From NCBI RefSeq assembly GCF_030532325.1, contig NZ_JAUNLS010000013.1:1-64000 (forward strand): DNA of 64,000 nucleotides, read 5' to 3'. The notes beneath the pieces were generated by a model. The model had not been told where the DNA came from, did not search any database, and saw nothing but the letters and a program-made list of their open reading frames with translations. Each line of letters opens with the position of its first letter. The first letter of the stretch is position 1. Positions 42,381-51,000 of the stretch are shown one piece after another. The position numbers and the translations under genes were made by a program. The stretch comes from Corynebacterium sp. GTDB taxonomy: Bacteria; Actinomycetota; Actinomycetes; Mycobacteriales; Mycobacteriaceae.

Positions 42381-44288
42381 CTACCAGATGGTGACGCGCT
42401 GCTCCGGGGCGATGCCGCCCTCGACGTCGAAGGCCTCGTAGTACTCGTCAACGTTCTCCACGATGATGTTGCAGCGGAACTCCGCCGGGGAGTGGGGATC
42501 GATGGCCAGGTACTGGGCGGCCATCTCGGGACGGATGGCCGTGCGCCACACGCGGGCCCAGGACAGGAAGAAGCGCTGCAGGCCGGTGTACTGGCGCTCG
42601 TAAAGCTCGGGCGAGGCGCCCTCCACCTCGAAGTCGCGCAGCTCGCCGTCCATGTCGATGCCCTTGTCCGCGCAGTAATTCTTGTAAGCCACCACGGCAA
42701 TACCCAGGCCGCCGAGATCACCGATGTTCTCCCCGAGGGTGAACTTGCCGTTAACCCCCGCGGACTCGATGCCGGCCTCCTTGAGCACCGTGGGCACCTG
42801 GCCCTCGTACTGATCCACCAGCTGAGCGGTGAGCTTCTCAAAGGCCGCACGGTCCTCCTCCGTCCACCAGGAGTTGAGGTTGCCGTGGCCGTCATACTGC
42901 GAGCCCTGATCATCAAAGCCGTGGCCAATCTCGTGGCCGATCACCGCGCCGATGGCGCCGAAGTTCTCGGCGGCGTCGGCAAGCGGGTTATAGAACGGCG
43001 GGCGCAGGATGGCCGCGGGGAAGGTGATGTCATTGACCACCGGGTTGTAGAAGGCGTTGACGGTCTGCGGGGTGGCGAACCACTCGTCGCGGTCCGCGGG
43101 CTTGCCAATCTTGGCCAGCTCGTAGTCGTGGTTCCAGGCGCTGCCCGCGCGCACGTTCTCCACCAGATCCGGGCCGAACTCCAGGCCGGAGTAATCGCGC
43201 CAGCGCTCGGGGTAGCCAATCTTGGCCTTGAACTGGGAGAGCTTCTCCAGCGCGCGCTCGCGGGTGGCCGGTGTCATCCACTCCAGCTGGGAGATGCGCT
43301 CGCGGTAGGCGGCGATGAGGTAGCTCACCAGCTCGTCCATCTCCTGCTTGGAGGAGGGCGGGAAGTGCTTCTCCACAAAGACCTTGCCAATCTCCTGGCC
43401 CACCATGCTCTCCGCCAGGCCGACGGCGCGCTTCCAACGATCGCGCTGCGCGGTGGCGCCGGAGAGTCGGGTGCCAAAGAACTCGAAGTTCTTCGCGCCG
43501 ATCTCCTCCGCCAGGTAGGGCGCGCGGGCGAGCAGGATGTGCCAGGTGGCCCACAGCTGCCAATCAGCCATGCGGTCCGCGCCGAACATCTCCGCCACAT
43601 GCTCCATGTAGGAGGGCATCATGTTCACCACGCGGTGATCCGGCAGTGTCACAAGCAGGTTGCGCACGATGCCGGGAAGCTCCGAGATCTCCATTGGGTT
43701 GTAGGTCTTCACCGCGTCACGCACGCTGACGACGTCCCAGTGGCCAGCTGCCAGTTCCTTCTCCAGCGCGACGATGCGCGCAGCGGCGGCCTCCGCACCC
43801 AGACCGAAAAGCCGCGCGGGATCGAGGAAGCCGAGCATCTCGGCCACGTGCTTCTCGTAGGCGGCCAGGGTCTCCGCGTGGGACTCCTCGCGGTAGTAGG
43901 CCTCATCCGGCAGGCCGAGACCGGACTGGATGACGTAGGCCACCGCCTCCTCCGAGCCGGAGTCCTTCTCCACCCAGAAGGTCACCGGGGCGCCGATGCC
44001 CTCGCGCTCCAGCTCGCCGAAGACGCGCGCCAGCTCCTCCGGGGAACCCACCGCGAGGCGGTCCAGGTCCGCGTCCAGGGGGCGCACGCCGGCGGCGTTG
44101 ACCCGCTCGGTGTTCATGTGGGAGGCGTACAGCGCGCCTGGCCGACCAGTATCATCCTTCACGATGTCATGGACAAGCAGCTCCGCCTCATCGCGCAGAT
44201 CGTGGAAGACTCCGTCGACGCCGCGATCATCCGGGATGACGTGCGACTCGAGCCATGGGCCATTGACAAATTGATACAGATCCTTCAT
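42381..44288 (-). CDS. pepO: M13-family zinc metallopeptidase (PepO)
   Basis: This 635-residue neprilysin-type endopeptidase cleaves short peptides. It has the zinc motif GHEIGHGFDD with the two His and Glu, and the third ligand in GENIGDLGG about 50 residues later. C-terminal RWANIIVEN-type residues (RCNIIVENVDEYYEAFDV) are normal. No signal peptide is seen, so it is cytoplasmic. I start it at the ATG at 44288, 7 bases after TAGAGT (44296-44301), rather than the GTG at 44297. The start codons of this gene and the next lie only 42 bases apart. Confidence 0.92.
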   Translation of the reverse strand: MKDLYQFVNGPWLESHVIPDDRGVDGVFHDLRDEAELLVHDIVKDDTGRPGALYASHMNTERVNAAGVRPLDADLDRLAVGSPEELARVFGELEREGIGAPVTFWVEKDSGSEEAVAYVIQSGLGLPDEAYYREESHAETLAAYEKHVAEMLGFLDPARLFGLGAEAAAARIVALEKELAAGHWDVVSVRDAVKTYNPMEISELPGIVRNLLVTLPDHRVVNMMPSYMEHVAEMFGADRMADWQLWATWHILLARAPYLAEEIGAKNFEFFGTRLSGATAQRDRWKRAVGLAESMVGQEIGKVFVEKHFPPSSKQEMDELVSYLIAAYRERISQLEWMTPATRERALEKLSQFKAKIGYPERWRDYSGLEFGPDLVENVRAGSAWNHDYELAKIGKPADRDEWFATPQTVNAFYNPVVNDITFPAAILRPPFYNPLADAAENFGAIGAVIGHEIGHGFDDQGSQYDGHGNLNSWWTEEDRAAFEKLTAQLVDQYEGQVPTVLKEAGIESAGVNGKFTLGENIGDLGGLGIAVVAYKNYCADKGIDMDGELRDFEVEGASPELYERQYTGLQRFFLSWARVWRTAIRPEMAAQYLAIDPHSPAEFRCNIIVENVDEYYEAFDVEGGIAPEQRVTIW

Positions 44289-44295
44289 GCCAGCC

Positions 44296-44323
44296 ACTCT
44301 ATGTCAATCGCGCGCGTTAGAGT
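44296..44323. promoter_or_regulatory. Mirrored leaderless promoters, pepO and a secreted unknown
   Basis: Minus strand TAGAGT (44296-44301) is 7 bases before the pepO ATG at 44288. Plus strand TAGAGT (44318-44323) is 7 bases before the ATG at 44331. The same hexamer is used on both strands in a spacer of 42 bases. Confidence 0.6.
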
Positions 44324-44330
44324 GTGGGCT

Positions 44331-44825
44331 ATGGCAAATTTCCGCTTCCCTCCCCAGCGTCTGACGGGAACATTTTTTGCCACCCTGGCCACGGCCCTGG
44401 TGGTCCTCGGCGCGCCGTGGATTCTCAGCGCTGCCCTGCCCTATTCCGAGCCGGAGCCCGAGCAGGTCATGCTCTCCGTTCCCGGCTACGACTGGGACAT
44501 CCCCGTGCCCGGCCTATACTGCACCCCGAATTACGAGTCCATGCTGCCGCTGGCCTGGGACTGCGGGGAGACCATGGTGCAGGCCACCATCACCGAGGAC
44601 GTCGACGATGACGAGCTCGCCCTGCGCCGTGCTATCCGCTCCAACTCCTTCACCGGGATGCCCACCGGCCCCGTCCAGCACGAGGGCGAGGTGCTCGTGC
44701 TGGACGACGCTCCCTCGCAGACCCGCGCCCTCAGCATCCCCGGCGAGGAGAACCTGGACTACCAGATCATCATCACCGGCGAGAACGCCCAGGCCCTGTC
44801 CCAACGATTCCTGGAGGCCGTCTAG
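44331..44825 (+). CDS. Membrane-anchored or secreted protein of unknown function
   Basis: This 164-residue protein has an uncleaved or cleaved signal helix (about 10-35, LTGTFFATLATALVVLGAPW) and an exported acidic domain. Two cysteines (YCTPNYES and WDCGETM) about 15 residues apart suggest a disulfide. I do not recognise a family. The ATG at 44331 is 7 bases after TAGAGT. The stop directly abuts the GTG of the PrsW-type gene, so the two are coupled and probably act together. Confidence 0.65.
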   Translation: MANFRFPPQRLTGTFFATLATALVVLGAPWILSAALPYSEPEPEQVMLSVPGYDWDIPVPGLYCTPNYESMLPLAWDCGETMVQATITEDVDDDELALRRAIRSNSFTGMPTGPVQHEGEVLVLDDAPSQTRALSIPGEENLDYQIIITGENAQALSQRFLEAV

Positions 44826-45662
44826 GTGAAACTCTTTCAGGCAGCGCTGTGGGTCATCATCGCCCTCGGCTCGCTTCCCGCGCTCCTTAACTTTGGCGTC
44901 ATGTTCCTGCCCGCCCCCGGGCCCGCGGCGCTGAGCCTGCTCATCGCTGCCGCCCTCGGCGCAGTCGGCGTCGCCCTATGGCGGGTGAGCCCGATGTGGG
45001 TGAAGGGGGCCGGGTGGGCGTCGGCAAGCGTGCTCTGGGGATGCACCGCGGCGGTCTCCCTCGCCTTCATCCCGGGAGCCCCGCTCATGAGCACGGCCGC
45101 CACCGTGGGATGGGACGGCGCCATCATGTCCTGGGCGGGCGCCTACCCGGAGGAGTTCAGCAAGGCGCTCGGCGTGCTCTTCATTCTGCTCAGCTTCCGC
45201 CAGCTCAACCGCCCGTGGCACGGGATGGTCGTCGGCGCCATGGTGGGCTGGGGTTTTGAGGTCTACGAGAACTTCCTCTACTCCGTAACCGGCGCCCTGA
45301 TGCACCCCAGCTCCGACTGGCTGGGCATGCTGCAGATGTGGGGCCTGCGCCTGCTGGCGGGCCCGGGTCTGCACATGTGTCTGACTGCGCTGGCCGGTTA
45401 CGGCATCGGCTGGGCGCTGTTTAGCGCCTACAAGCCGCTGTGGTGGCGCCTAGCGGTGGGCTTCGGCACGCTGGCGGGATCCTTCCTGCTCCACTTTGCG
45501 TGGAACTACATGTGGGACGCCACGTGGGTGATGATCGTGCAATACGTGCTGGTCGCCGCCGTGCTCTACCCCACCGTCATCTACGCAGTCCTGCGCGGAA
45601 ACCGCCGGGCCCGCGCCGATACCACCTACTCCTACCTGCCGGTCTCAGCACACCTTCGATGA
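44826..45662 (+). CDS. PrsW-family intramembrane metalloprotease
   Basis: This 278-residue protein has about eight membrane segments and PrsW motifs: PEEFSKALG (EExxK, about 110-118), GFEVYENFLY (ExxEN, about 140) and a His in GPGLHMCLTALAG. PrsW proteins cut membrane-bound regulators within the bilayer. The start is a GTG immediately after the previous stop. The previous small single-helix protein is an obvious candidate substrate or partner. Anti-sigma-factor genes are not seen nearby. Confidence 0.8.
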   Translation: MKLFQAALWVIIALGSLPALLNFGVMFLPAPGPAALSLLIAAALGAVGVALWRVSPMWVKGAGWASASVLWGCTAAVSLAFIPGAPLMSTAATVGWDGAIMSWAGAYPEEFSKALGVLFILLSFRQLNRPWHGMVVGAMVGWGFEVYENFLYSVTGALMHPSSDWLGMLQMWGLRLLAGPGLHMCLTALAGYGIGWALFSAYKPLWWRLAVGFGTLAGSFLLHFAWNYMWDATWVMIVQYVLVAAVLYPTVIYAVLRGNRRARADTTYSYLPVSAHLR

Positions 45663-46403
45663 GCCGACCTGCTGCAGGCGGTCATTGACTTCCTTGCACA
45701 GCTGCTGCCAGGTGCGGGGTTGGGGCACCGGATCCGGCACCACTCGCACCGCGCCGAGCACGTCCGCGGTGAGATCCCCCGGCGAGCCGTAAGTATTGGC
45801 CGCGATGCTGTAGCCATTGCCCACCGAGACCGTCGCGTGCACGCTGCGATCATCCGCCCACCCGAGCTTCGTGCCCCACACGCCCGGAATGCGCGCGGTG
45901 CCGAAATCCTGCAGGTATCCATCCGCCGCTCTTGGCGACGCCGTCCTCATCCCCCTCACCATCGGCTGCGCCACCGGATCGGACCAGATGGTCGCGGTGA
46001 AACGGGCGAGATCCTCCGTGGAGGTGGTTGTGTTGCCCCAGTAGCCGGGGTAGTGCGTCTCCTTAAGCCCGTACTCCGCGATGATGCCCGGGATGGCCTG
46101 CGGGTACGTGCGGTCGAGGTGGCTGGCGGTGGCGTCGTTGGAGAAGCGGATCATGTCCTCCACCTTGGCCTTGTCCTCCGGCGCCCCGTACTTGAGCACC
46201 CACATTCCCAGGTAAAGCTTGACCAGGGACAGCGCGGGCCGGGACTCGTGGCTGTTGCCGGTGGAGACCGTTGTACCGTCCGCGTAGCGTAGCGTGGCCT
46301 GGGTGCGCGGCGGGACCTTCTGGGGATCGAGGAAGACGGCCGCCTGCGCTGTGGGGGCCACCAGCGCAGTGGCGAAAACGGTGGCGAGGGCTTTCTTCAA
46401 CAC
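45645..46403 (-). CDS. Secreted beta-lactamase-fold serine hydrolase
   Basis: This 252-residue exported protein has a signal peptide (about 1-21, cleavage after TAQA) and penicillin-binding/class A beta-lactamase-type motifs: SLVKLYL (Ser-x-x-Lys, about 59), SND (about 88) and GTKLGW (Lys-Thr-Gly-like, about 179). A pair of Cys at the C terminus (LCKEVND, SSKVC) may form a disulfide. It lacks the omega-loop features needed to call it a resistance enzyme, so a peptidoglycan or structural role is more likely. The GTG is 6 bases after TACACT (46410-46415). Its end overlaps the PrsW-type gene by 18 bases. Confidence 0.75.
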   Translation of the reverse strand: MLKKALATVFATALVAPTAQAAVFLDPQKVPPRTQATLRYADGTTVSTGNSHESRPALSLVKLYLGMWVLKYGAPEDKAKVEDMIRFSNDATASHLDRTYPQAIPGIIAEYGLKETHYPGYWGNTTTSTEDLARFTATIWSDPVAQPMVRGMRTASPRAADGYLQDFGTARIPGVWGTKLGWADDRSVHATVSVGNGYSIAANTYGSPGDLTADVLGAVRVVPDPVPQPRTWQQLCKEVNDRLQQVGSSKVC

Positions 46404-46409
46404 GCCCCT

Positions 46410-46415
46410 AGTGTA
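46410..46415 (-). promoter_or_regulatory. Leaderless -10 box for the serine hydrolase gene
   Basis: TACACT on the minus strand, 6 bases before the GTG at 46403. No Shine-Dalgarno is present. Confidence 0.5.
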
Positions 46416-46563
46416 TCCCTCCCGCGCGGTTTTTCCTGCTCAGGATCGGTGGAAGAATTTTTCCTCGAACACCTTGACGAACAAACACCTGTGCGAATAT
46501 GATGGCAGGCAAGGAAAGCATCCTTCCCTATCTACACACCATGTCACTACTTGGGGGTATGAC

Positions 46564-47703
46564 ATGTCCACAGCCCTAATTACAGCCTATTTCGCCCCGT
46601 GCAACCCTGAATCCGCCCTAGCCCAGACCTTTATGTCAAACAATCGTGCGATGTTTGAGGCGTGGAGCTCGGTGATTCCGGACCCCGACGCGGACGCAGA
46701 ACTCACCTACAACCACATAGGACGCTCCCTCGGGGTGAGCGCCCACACCGCCGAGCGCATGATCTATTCCCTCATGCTGCTCGCGCACATGCCACAACTC
46801 ACCGAACTCAACCAGCAACACTGGTTCCTCGACGCTCCCCGGCTCAGCGCCATCGGCTTTGCCCTACTTGGCGCTGAGAAGGAGATCCTGCCTCACGTCG
46901 ACGAGGCACTCGTCGGCCTCTTCACCCCGCGGCGGCGCAACCAGCACCTGCCCGCCGCCGGGGACATCAAGGCGGCCATCAAAGAAGTAATGGACACCTT
47001 TTACCAGCCGCTCGAGGAAGAGGACGTCCCCGCCGATCACTACGAGTACATCCGCGGCCCGCAGCAGGGCTACCTCACCCTGGCCACGGATCCCGCCACC
47101 GCCGAGATCATCGACGCCCTCGTGCGCCAGCGCGCCAAGGCGGACGGAATCTCGCAGGCAGAAGCCCTGGTCAAGATCATCACCGAGCCCGTCAAAGCCA
47201 GCGTCAGGATCAACACCTTCCAGGCGCAGGGCTCGAGTCTGGCGCTGCTGCCCGGCTACGGCTACCAGGATCTCTCCCGCACGCCGCTCGATACCACAAC
47301 CCGCCCGATTCTCCCCGCGTCCACCGAGGGCTACGTGCCCACGGAGAATACTCGCGCCTTCGTCGAGGCCCGGGACGGTACCTGCCGCTGGCCGGGCTGT
47401 ACGGTTCCGGCCGCGCGCTGCCAGCTCGATCACCGCGTCGAGTACGGACGGGGAGGGCCCACCAGCACCGATAACCTCGCCTGCTTGTGCCAACACCACC
47501 ACAACATCAAGACAGACAAACGGGCCTTCTACGTCATGGACCCCATCTCCGGGGACATCTACTGGCTTATGTCGGATGGCACCTGGGTAATGACCGCCCC
47601 GCAAGGCCCACTAGCCACCCACTGGAAGCTCACCGTCGCGGAAAGGATTGACCTGCTTAATCGCAACCACGTACGAGATCGTCGCAATCCAGACCATGCT
47701 TAG
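46564..47703 (+). CDS. HNH endonuclease-domain protein (DUF222-like)
   Basis: This 379-residue protein has a helical N-terminal part (about 1-290) like the DUF222 proteins abundant in actinobacteria, then a C-terminal HNH motif: CRWPGCTVPAARCQLDHRVE, GGPTSTDNLACLCQHHHNIK. The His-Asn-His residues and the zinc cysteines are all visible. The function is unclear; such genes are often multicopy and thought to be mobile or DNA-processing. GGGGGTATGAC precedes the ATG. The 3' end overlaps the convergent alkyltransferase-like gene by 47 bases. Confidence 0.8.
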   Translation: MSTALITAYFAPCNPESALAQTFMSNNRAMFEAWSSVIPDPDADAELTYNHIGRSLGVSAHTAERMIYSLMLLAHMPQLTELNQQHWFLDAPRLSAIGFALLGAEKEILPHVDEALVGLFTPRRRNQHLPAAGDIKAAIKEVMDTFYQPLEEEDVPADHYEYIRGPQQGYLTLATDPATAEIIDALVRQRAKADGISQAEALVKIITEPVKASVRINTFQAQGSSLALLPGYGYQDLSRTPLDTTTRPILPASTEGYVPTENTRAFVEARDGTCRWPGCTVPAARCQLDHRVEYGRGGPTSTDNLACLCQHHHNIKTDKRAFYVMDPISGDIYWLMSDGTWVMTAPQGPLATHWKLTVAERIDLLNRNHVRDRRNPDHA

Positions 47704-47953
47704 ACATCAGCGCACAGTCACCGGAGTAGGAGATCCCCTCCCGCTCCCAGTGCTCACGCGCGCGCTCGATGTCGTGGGATTGCCCCGTGCTGCGCACCAC
47801 GCGCCACCACGGCAGCTCCGCTTTGCCCATCACCCAACCCACGTAGCGGGGGCTCACGCCCGCCGCCTTGGCCACCTCACCATAGGTGGTGACGTTGCCT
47901 GCGGGCACGCGCTGGACAATGTCGACGACAGCTTTAAACGTCGAAGAGCTCAT
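47657..47953 (-). CDS. Alkyltransferase-like (ATL) DNA-binding protein
   Basis: This 98-residue protein, counted from the ATG at 47953 (after GAGGAG), has the O6-methylguanine-DNA methyltransferase DNA-binding fold: VPAGNVTTYGEVAKAAG and RYVGWVM. The active-site PCHRV of true transferases reads PWWRV (48-52), so the methyl-accepting Cys is gone. ATL proteins bind O6-alkylguanine and hand it to nucleotide excision repair. Most have Trp-His-Arg at this site, so a double Trp is a small variation. It overlaps the VOC gene by 20 bases. Confidence 0.85.
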   Translation of the reverse strand: MSSSTFKAVVDIVQRVPAGNVTTYGEVAKAAGVSPRYVGWVMGKAELPWWRVVRSTGQSHDIERAREHWEREGISYSGDCALMSKHGLDCDDLVRGCD

Positions 47954-48674
47954 CCATGGGCTCCTCGGGAGCATCCTCCACTTCGCAGAAGGTCACGGTG
48001 GCTCCCGTGGAATCGGCGACGATGCACAGGCGCCCAAAAGGAGAATCATGCGGCTCGCGAATAATCTCGCCGCCCGCGGCACGCACCTTCTGCGCCGCGG
48101 CGTCAATATCGCGCACACCGAGGTAGGTCTGCCAGAAACTCGGCACCTGCTCCGGGAATTGCCCCTGCGCGTTCCACATGCCGGCAAAGGCGGCGCCCTG
48201 TTCCTCGGCCAGCGCGTAGGCCTCGTCCCCGCGGATCTCCCAGTTGAAGAGCTCGCCGTAGAAGTCCAGCGCCCGGGTGAAGTCGCGGGTGACTGCCAGC
48301 TCGTGCCACACCGGGGTGCCCGGCTCGCCGCCGGCCACGAACTGATCCAGCTTCGGCTGGATGAGCCCGAAGATGGCGCCGGCGGGATCGACGAGGAGGG
48401 CGAGGTGGTCGTCGCCAAGCGCTAGCACCTTTCCGCCCAGCTGCTCGACGCGCTGGCAATCAGCGTTGATGTCACGGCTGAGGAAGTAGGTGGCCCAGGT
48501 ATCGCCGCCGGTCTCGGGGACAAGTTCCGCGATCGGCAGGCCTTCGAGGCGCGCGATGTTGTCCTCAAACTCCCAGCCGAGGACCTCAGAGCAGAACGCA
48601 GCGGAGGCCTCGGCGTCAGAGGTGGTCAAGGTGATCCAGTAGGGCATGCCCACTTCGGCTTCGAACGCCGGCAT
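47934..48674 (-). CDS. Two-domain VOC/glyoxalase superfamily protein
   Basis: This 246-residue protein has two vicinal-oxygen-chelate modules in tandem, about 10-115 (GMPYWITLTTSDAEASAAFC) and 125-235 (WHELAVTRDFTRALDFYGEL). Similar actinobacterial proteins are often called hydroxylase or bleomycin-resistance-like, but function cannot be assigned. Metal ligands are incomplete in the first module. The start at 48674 overlaps the S4 gene stop by one base in TAATG with GAGGAA upstream. It is co-transcribed with the S4 and ATL genes. Confidence 0.78.
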   Translation of the reverse strand: MPAFEAEVGMPYWITLTTSDAEASAAFCSEVLGWEFEDNIARLEGLPIAELVPETGGDTWATYFLSRDINADCQRVEQLGGKVLALGDDHLALLVDPAGAIFGLIQPKLDQFVAGGEPGTPVWHELAVTRDFTRALDFYGELFNWEIRGDEAYALAEEQGAAFAGMWNAQGQFPEQVPSFWQTYLGVRDIDAAAQKVRAAGGEIIREPHDSPFGRLCIVADSTGATVTFCEVEDAPEEPMDELFDV

Positions 48675-48955
48675 TACAGGTTCCTCCACTTCTCGGGGTC
48701 GAAATCATCGTCGGCGGTGGCTTCGTCGAAGTAGTCGTCCTCCTCGTCGTCCGCGACCTGCGCGCAGGTATCGCCAATGCAGACGACGTCGCCCACGTGC
48801 AAGGTCGCGCCGCGCTGGGTCACGGTGCGGTCATTGACCGTCACCGCGCCCTGCTCGATGAGTTCCTTGGCTTCGCCGCCGGTGGCAACCAGCGAGGCCA
48901 GCTTGATGAACTGGCCCAGCTTGATGGATTCTCCCTTGATTGAGACTTCTAGCAT
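48674..48955 (-). CDS. S4-domain RNA-binding protein
   Basis: This 93-residue protein starts with an S4 RNA-binding domain (about 1-62: IKLGQFIKLASLVATGGEAK, GAVTVNDRTVTQRGATLHVG) like YaaA/RlbA types, then has a very acidic tail (DDEEDDYFDEATADDD). It probably binds structured RNA or ribosomes. Its ATG is 15 bases after the betA stop on the same strand, so it may be read from the bet promoter, though there is no functional link. Confidence 0.83.
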   Translation of the reverse strand: MLEVSIKGESIKLGQFIKLASLVATGGEAKELIEQGAVTVNDRTVTQRGATLHVGDVVCIGDTCAQVADDEEDDYFDEATADDDFDPEKWRNL

Positions 48956-48970
48956 GCGGACTAGCTTACG

Positions 48971-50704
48971 TTAGTGCGCACCCTTGATCGCCGTCTTGTG
49001 GTCACGCACGGCCTCGCCCTCGGCGTAGAGCGGCATGCCCTTCTTGGCGTGGTACCACTCGATGTTGAGCGGGGCGAGCGGGGTGCGGCCAGCAATGAGG
49101 TCCGCGGCCTTTTCACCCACCATCATGGTCGGGGCGTAGATGTTGCCGTTGGTGACGTTGGGGAAGACGGAGGCGTCAGCAACGTAGAGGCCCTCGGTAC
49201 CCCAGACCTGCATGGTGTCCGGGTCCACGACTGCCATCTCGTCCGTGCCCATCTTGCAGGTGCAGGAGGGGTGCAGCGCGGTCTCGCCGTCGTTGCGCAC
49301 CCATTCGAGGATTTCCTCGTCGGTCTGCACGTCGGGGCCCGGGCTGAACTCGCGCGCGCCGATCTCCTCCATAGCCTTGGTGTCGAGCAGACTGCGGGCC
49401 ACGCGCACGGCCTCGACCCACTCGCGGCGGTCCTGGTCCGTCTTCAGGTAATTGAAGAGGATCTCGGGCTTGTCGTGAATGTTGGCGCTCTTGATGCGGA
49501 CGTGGCCTACGGTGTCGGAGAACATCGGGCCCACGTGCCACTGGAAACCGTGCTTGACGTCGGCCTTCTGGCCGTCGTAGCGCACCGCCATGGGCAGGAA
49601 GTGGAACATGAGGTTCGGGTACTCTTCGTCGTCGTTGGAGCGCACGAAGCCGCCAGCCTCAAAGTGCGAGGTGGCCACGGGGCCCTTGTGGGTCAGCAGC
49701 CACTGCAGGCCCATGAACGGCCAGCGCCACTTGTCCAGGTAGGGCTGCGAGGAGTCGGTGGACTTGGTGGTCTCGTACTGGATGTAGACCTCCAGGTGAT
49801 CCTGCAGATTCTCACCCACTCCGGGCAGGTGCTTGACGACGTCAATTCCGTGCTGCTTGAGCAGCTTCTCATCGCCCACACCGGAGACCTGCAGCAGCTG
49901 CGGGGTGTTGATGGCGCCCGCGGAGAGCACGATCTTGTCCGCGTACACGCGGTGCACGCCGCCCTTCCACTCGTATTCCACGCCGATAGCCTTCTGGCCC
50001 TCGAAGAGAATCTTGGTGGTCAGCGCGCGGGTGCGGATCTCCAGGTTCTCGCGGTCGGCGTTCGGGTGCAGGTAGGCGCGGGCTGCGGACCACCGCTTGC
50101 CGTTCTTGATGTTGCGGTCGAAGGGCGCAAAACCCTCCTGGCGGTAGCCGTTGACGTCGTTGGTCAGGTTGTAGCCAGCCTCCTGCACAGACTTGAACAG
50201 GGCCTGGAAGAGCGGGCTGGTGGCCGGGCCACGGGACAGGTACAGCGGGCCGTCGTGGCCGCGGCGGGGATCGTTATCGTCGGCAGCCGCGGCGGTTTCC
50301 ATGCGGTTGAAGTAGGGCAGGCAGTGGGCGTAGTCCCAGTTCTCCATGCCCGGGTTGCGGCCCCACTTCTCGTAGTCCATGGGGTTGCCGCGCTGGAAGA
50401 TCATGCCGTTGACGGAGGAGGAGCCACCGAGCAGCTTGCCGCGGGCGTGGTAGATGCGGCGGCCGTTCATCTCCGGCTCCGGCTCGGACTCGTACATCCA
50501 GTCGTAGTTCTTCGCCCCAATGGGGAAGGAGAATGCAGAGGGCATGTGGATGAAGAGATCCCAGAGGGAATCAGGACGTCCAGCCTCGAGCACCAGGACC
50601 CTGGTGTCTTTATCTTCAGTCAACCGCGCCGCGATGACGGATCCTGCGGAACCGCCGCCGACGACCACAACGTCGCATACTTCGTCCGTTACCCTCTTCG
50701 CCAT
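48971..50704 (-). CDS. betA: Choline dehydrogenase BetA
   Basis: BetA is a GMC-family flavoprotein that oxidises choline to betaine aldehyde, normally at the membrane. The 577 residues from the ATG at 50704 (after GAGAGGA) have [17 protein letters not shown] (FAD loop), [20 protein letters not shown] (GMC signature 1) and [18 protein letters not shown] (signature 2), then [10 protein letters not shown] and [20 protein letters not shown] with the active-site His/Asn regions. It is divergent from betT-betB. Confidence 0.93.
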   Translation of the reverse strand: MAKRVTDEVCDVVVVGGGSAGSVIAARLTEDKDTRVLVLEAGRPDSLWDLFIHMPSAFSFPIGAKNYDWMYESEPEPEMNGRRIYHARGKLLGGSSSVNGMIFQRGNPMDYEKWGRNPGMENWDYAHCLPYFNRMETAAAADDNDPRRGHDGPLYLSRGPATSPLFQALFKSVQEAGYNLTNDVNGYRQEGFAPFDRNIKNGKRWSAARAYLHPNADRENLEIRTRALTTKILFEGQKAIGVEYEWKGGVHRVYADKIVLSAGAINTPQLLQVSGVGDEKLLKQHGIDVVKHLPGVGENLQDHLEVYIQYETTKSTDSSQPYLDKWRWPFMGLQWLLTHKGPVATSHFEAGGFVRSNDDEEYPNLMFHFLPMAVRYDGQKADVKHGFQWHVGPMFSDTVGHVRIKSANIHDKPEILFNYLKTDQDRREWVEAVRVARSLLDTKAMEEIGAREFSPGPDVQTDEEILEWVRNDGETALHPSCTCKMGTDEMAVVDPDTMQVWGTEGLYVADASVFPNVTNGNIYAPTMMVGEKAADLIAGRTPLAPLNIEWYHAKKGMPLYAEGEAVRDHKTAIKGAH

Positions 50705-50732
50705 ACACAATCCTCTCACTTCTCGCCTACAG

Positions 50733-50748
50733 AGTGATGCAAATCACT
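50733..50748. promoter_or_regulatory. Candidate GlxR (CRP-type) site 1, betA side
   Basis: AGTGA-tgcaaa-TCACT fits the GTGA-N6-TCAC core of the corynebacterial GlxR consensus TGTGA-N6-TCACA and is perfectly symmetric. It lies 29 bases upstream of the betA start and 14 bases from a TATAAT (50762-50767). Confidence 0.65.
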
Positions 50749-50773
50749 ACAATGCAGAATGTATAATATACCT

Positions 50774-50799
50774 AGTGGCGAATATATATTTCGCTCACT
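50774..50799. promoter_or_regulatory. AT-centred imperfect palindrome, betA-betT region
   Basis: AGTGGCGAA and TTCGCTCACT flank an AT-rich centre (TATATAT), with one extra base in the right arm. It overlaps promoter-like sequence (TATAAT at 50762-50767). A TetR-type regulator such as BetI is possible but no betI is in the window. Confidence 0.35.
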
Positions 50800-50901
50800 C
50801 TTATCAGCGTACCCACAACCCTCAGAGAATGCACAGCTTAAGGTATATTTGCCAGACGTGGCGAAAATTTCCGGCTGGACAGTCCGCATAATACGCCACA
50901 T

Positions 50902-50917
50902 TGTGATATTGCTCACG
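50902..50917. promoter_or_regulatory. Candidate GlxR (CRP-type) site 2, betT side
   Basis: TGTGA-tattgc-TCACG matches nine of ten consensus positions of the CRP/GlxR motif. It lies 84 bases before the betT start. Confidence 0.65.
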
Positions 50918-51000
50918 TTCAGCGTTGTCCCAGGAGAACCGGAGCTTTTTAGACACCCGAAGAATAAAATTCCTACCCCATAGCGAAAGAGGAGCACCCG

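Noticed and set aside
41541-44330. Very long plus-strand frame leading into the secreted unknown
   Set aside because: It is the shadow of the hydrolase and pepO genes. The real gene starts at 44331, where a -10 box and signal helix begin.
45645-46403. Serine hydrolase as an antibiotic-resistance beta-lactamase
   Set aside because: It has Ser-x-x-Lys and Lys-Thr-Gly-like motifs but lacks the Glu-containing omega loop of class A enzymes, so resistance is not supported.
46564-47703. HNH protein as part of a mobile element
   Set aside because: No inverted repeats, target duplications or integrase are seen around it, and base composition matches its neighbours.
48974-50737. 587-codon frame opposite betA
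   Set aside because: Antisense shadow of choline dehydrogenase, composition biased to Val/Gly/His, no motif.
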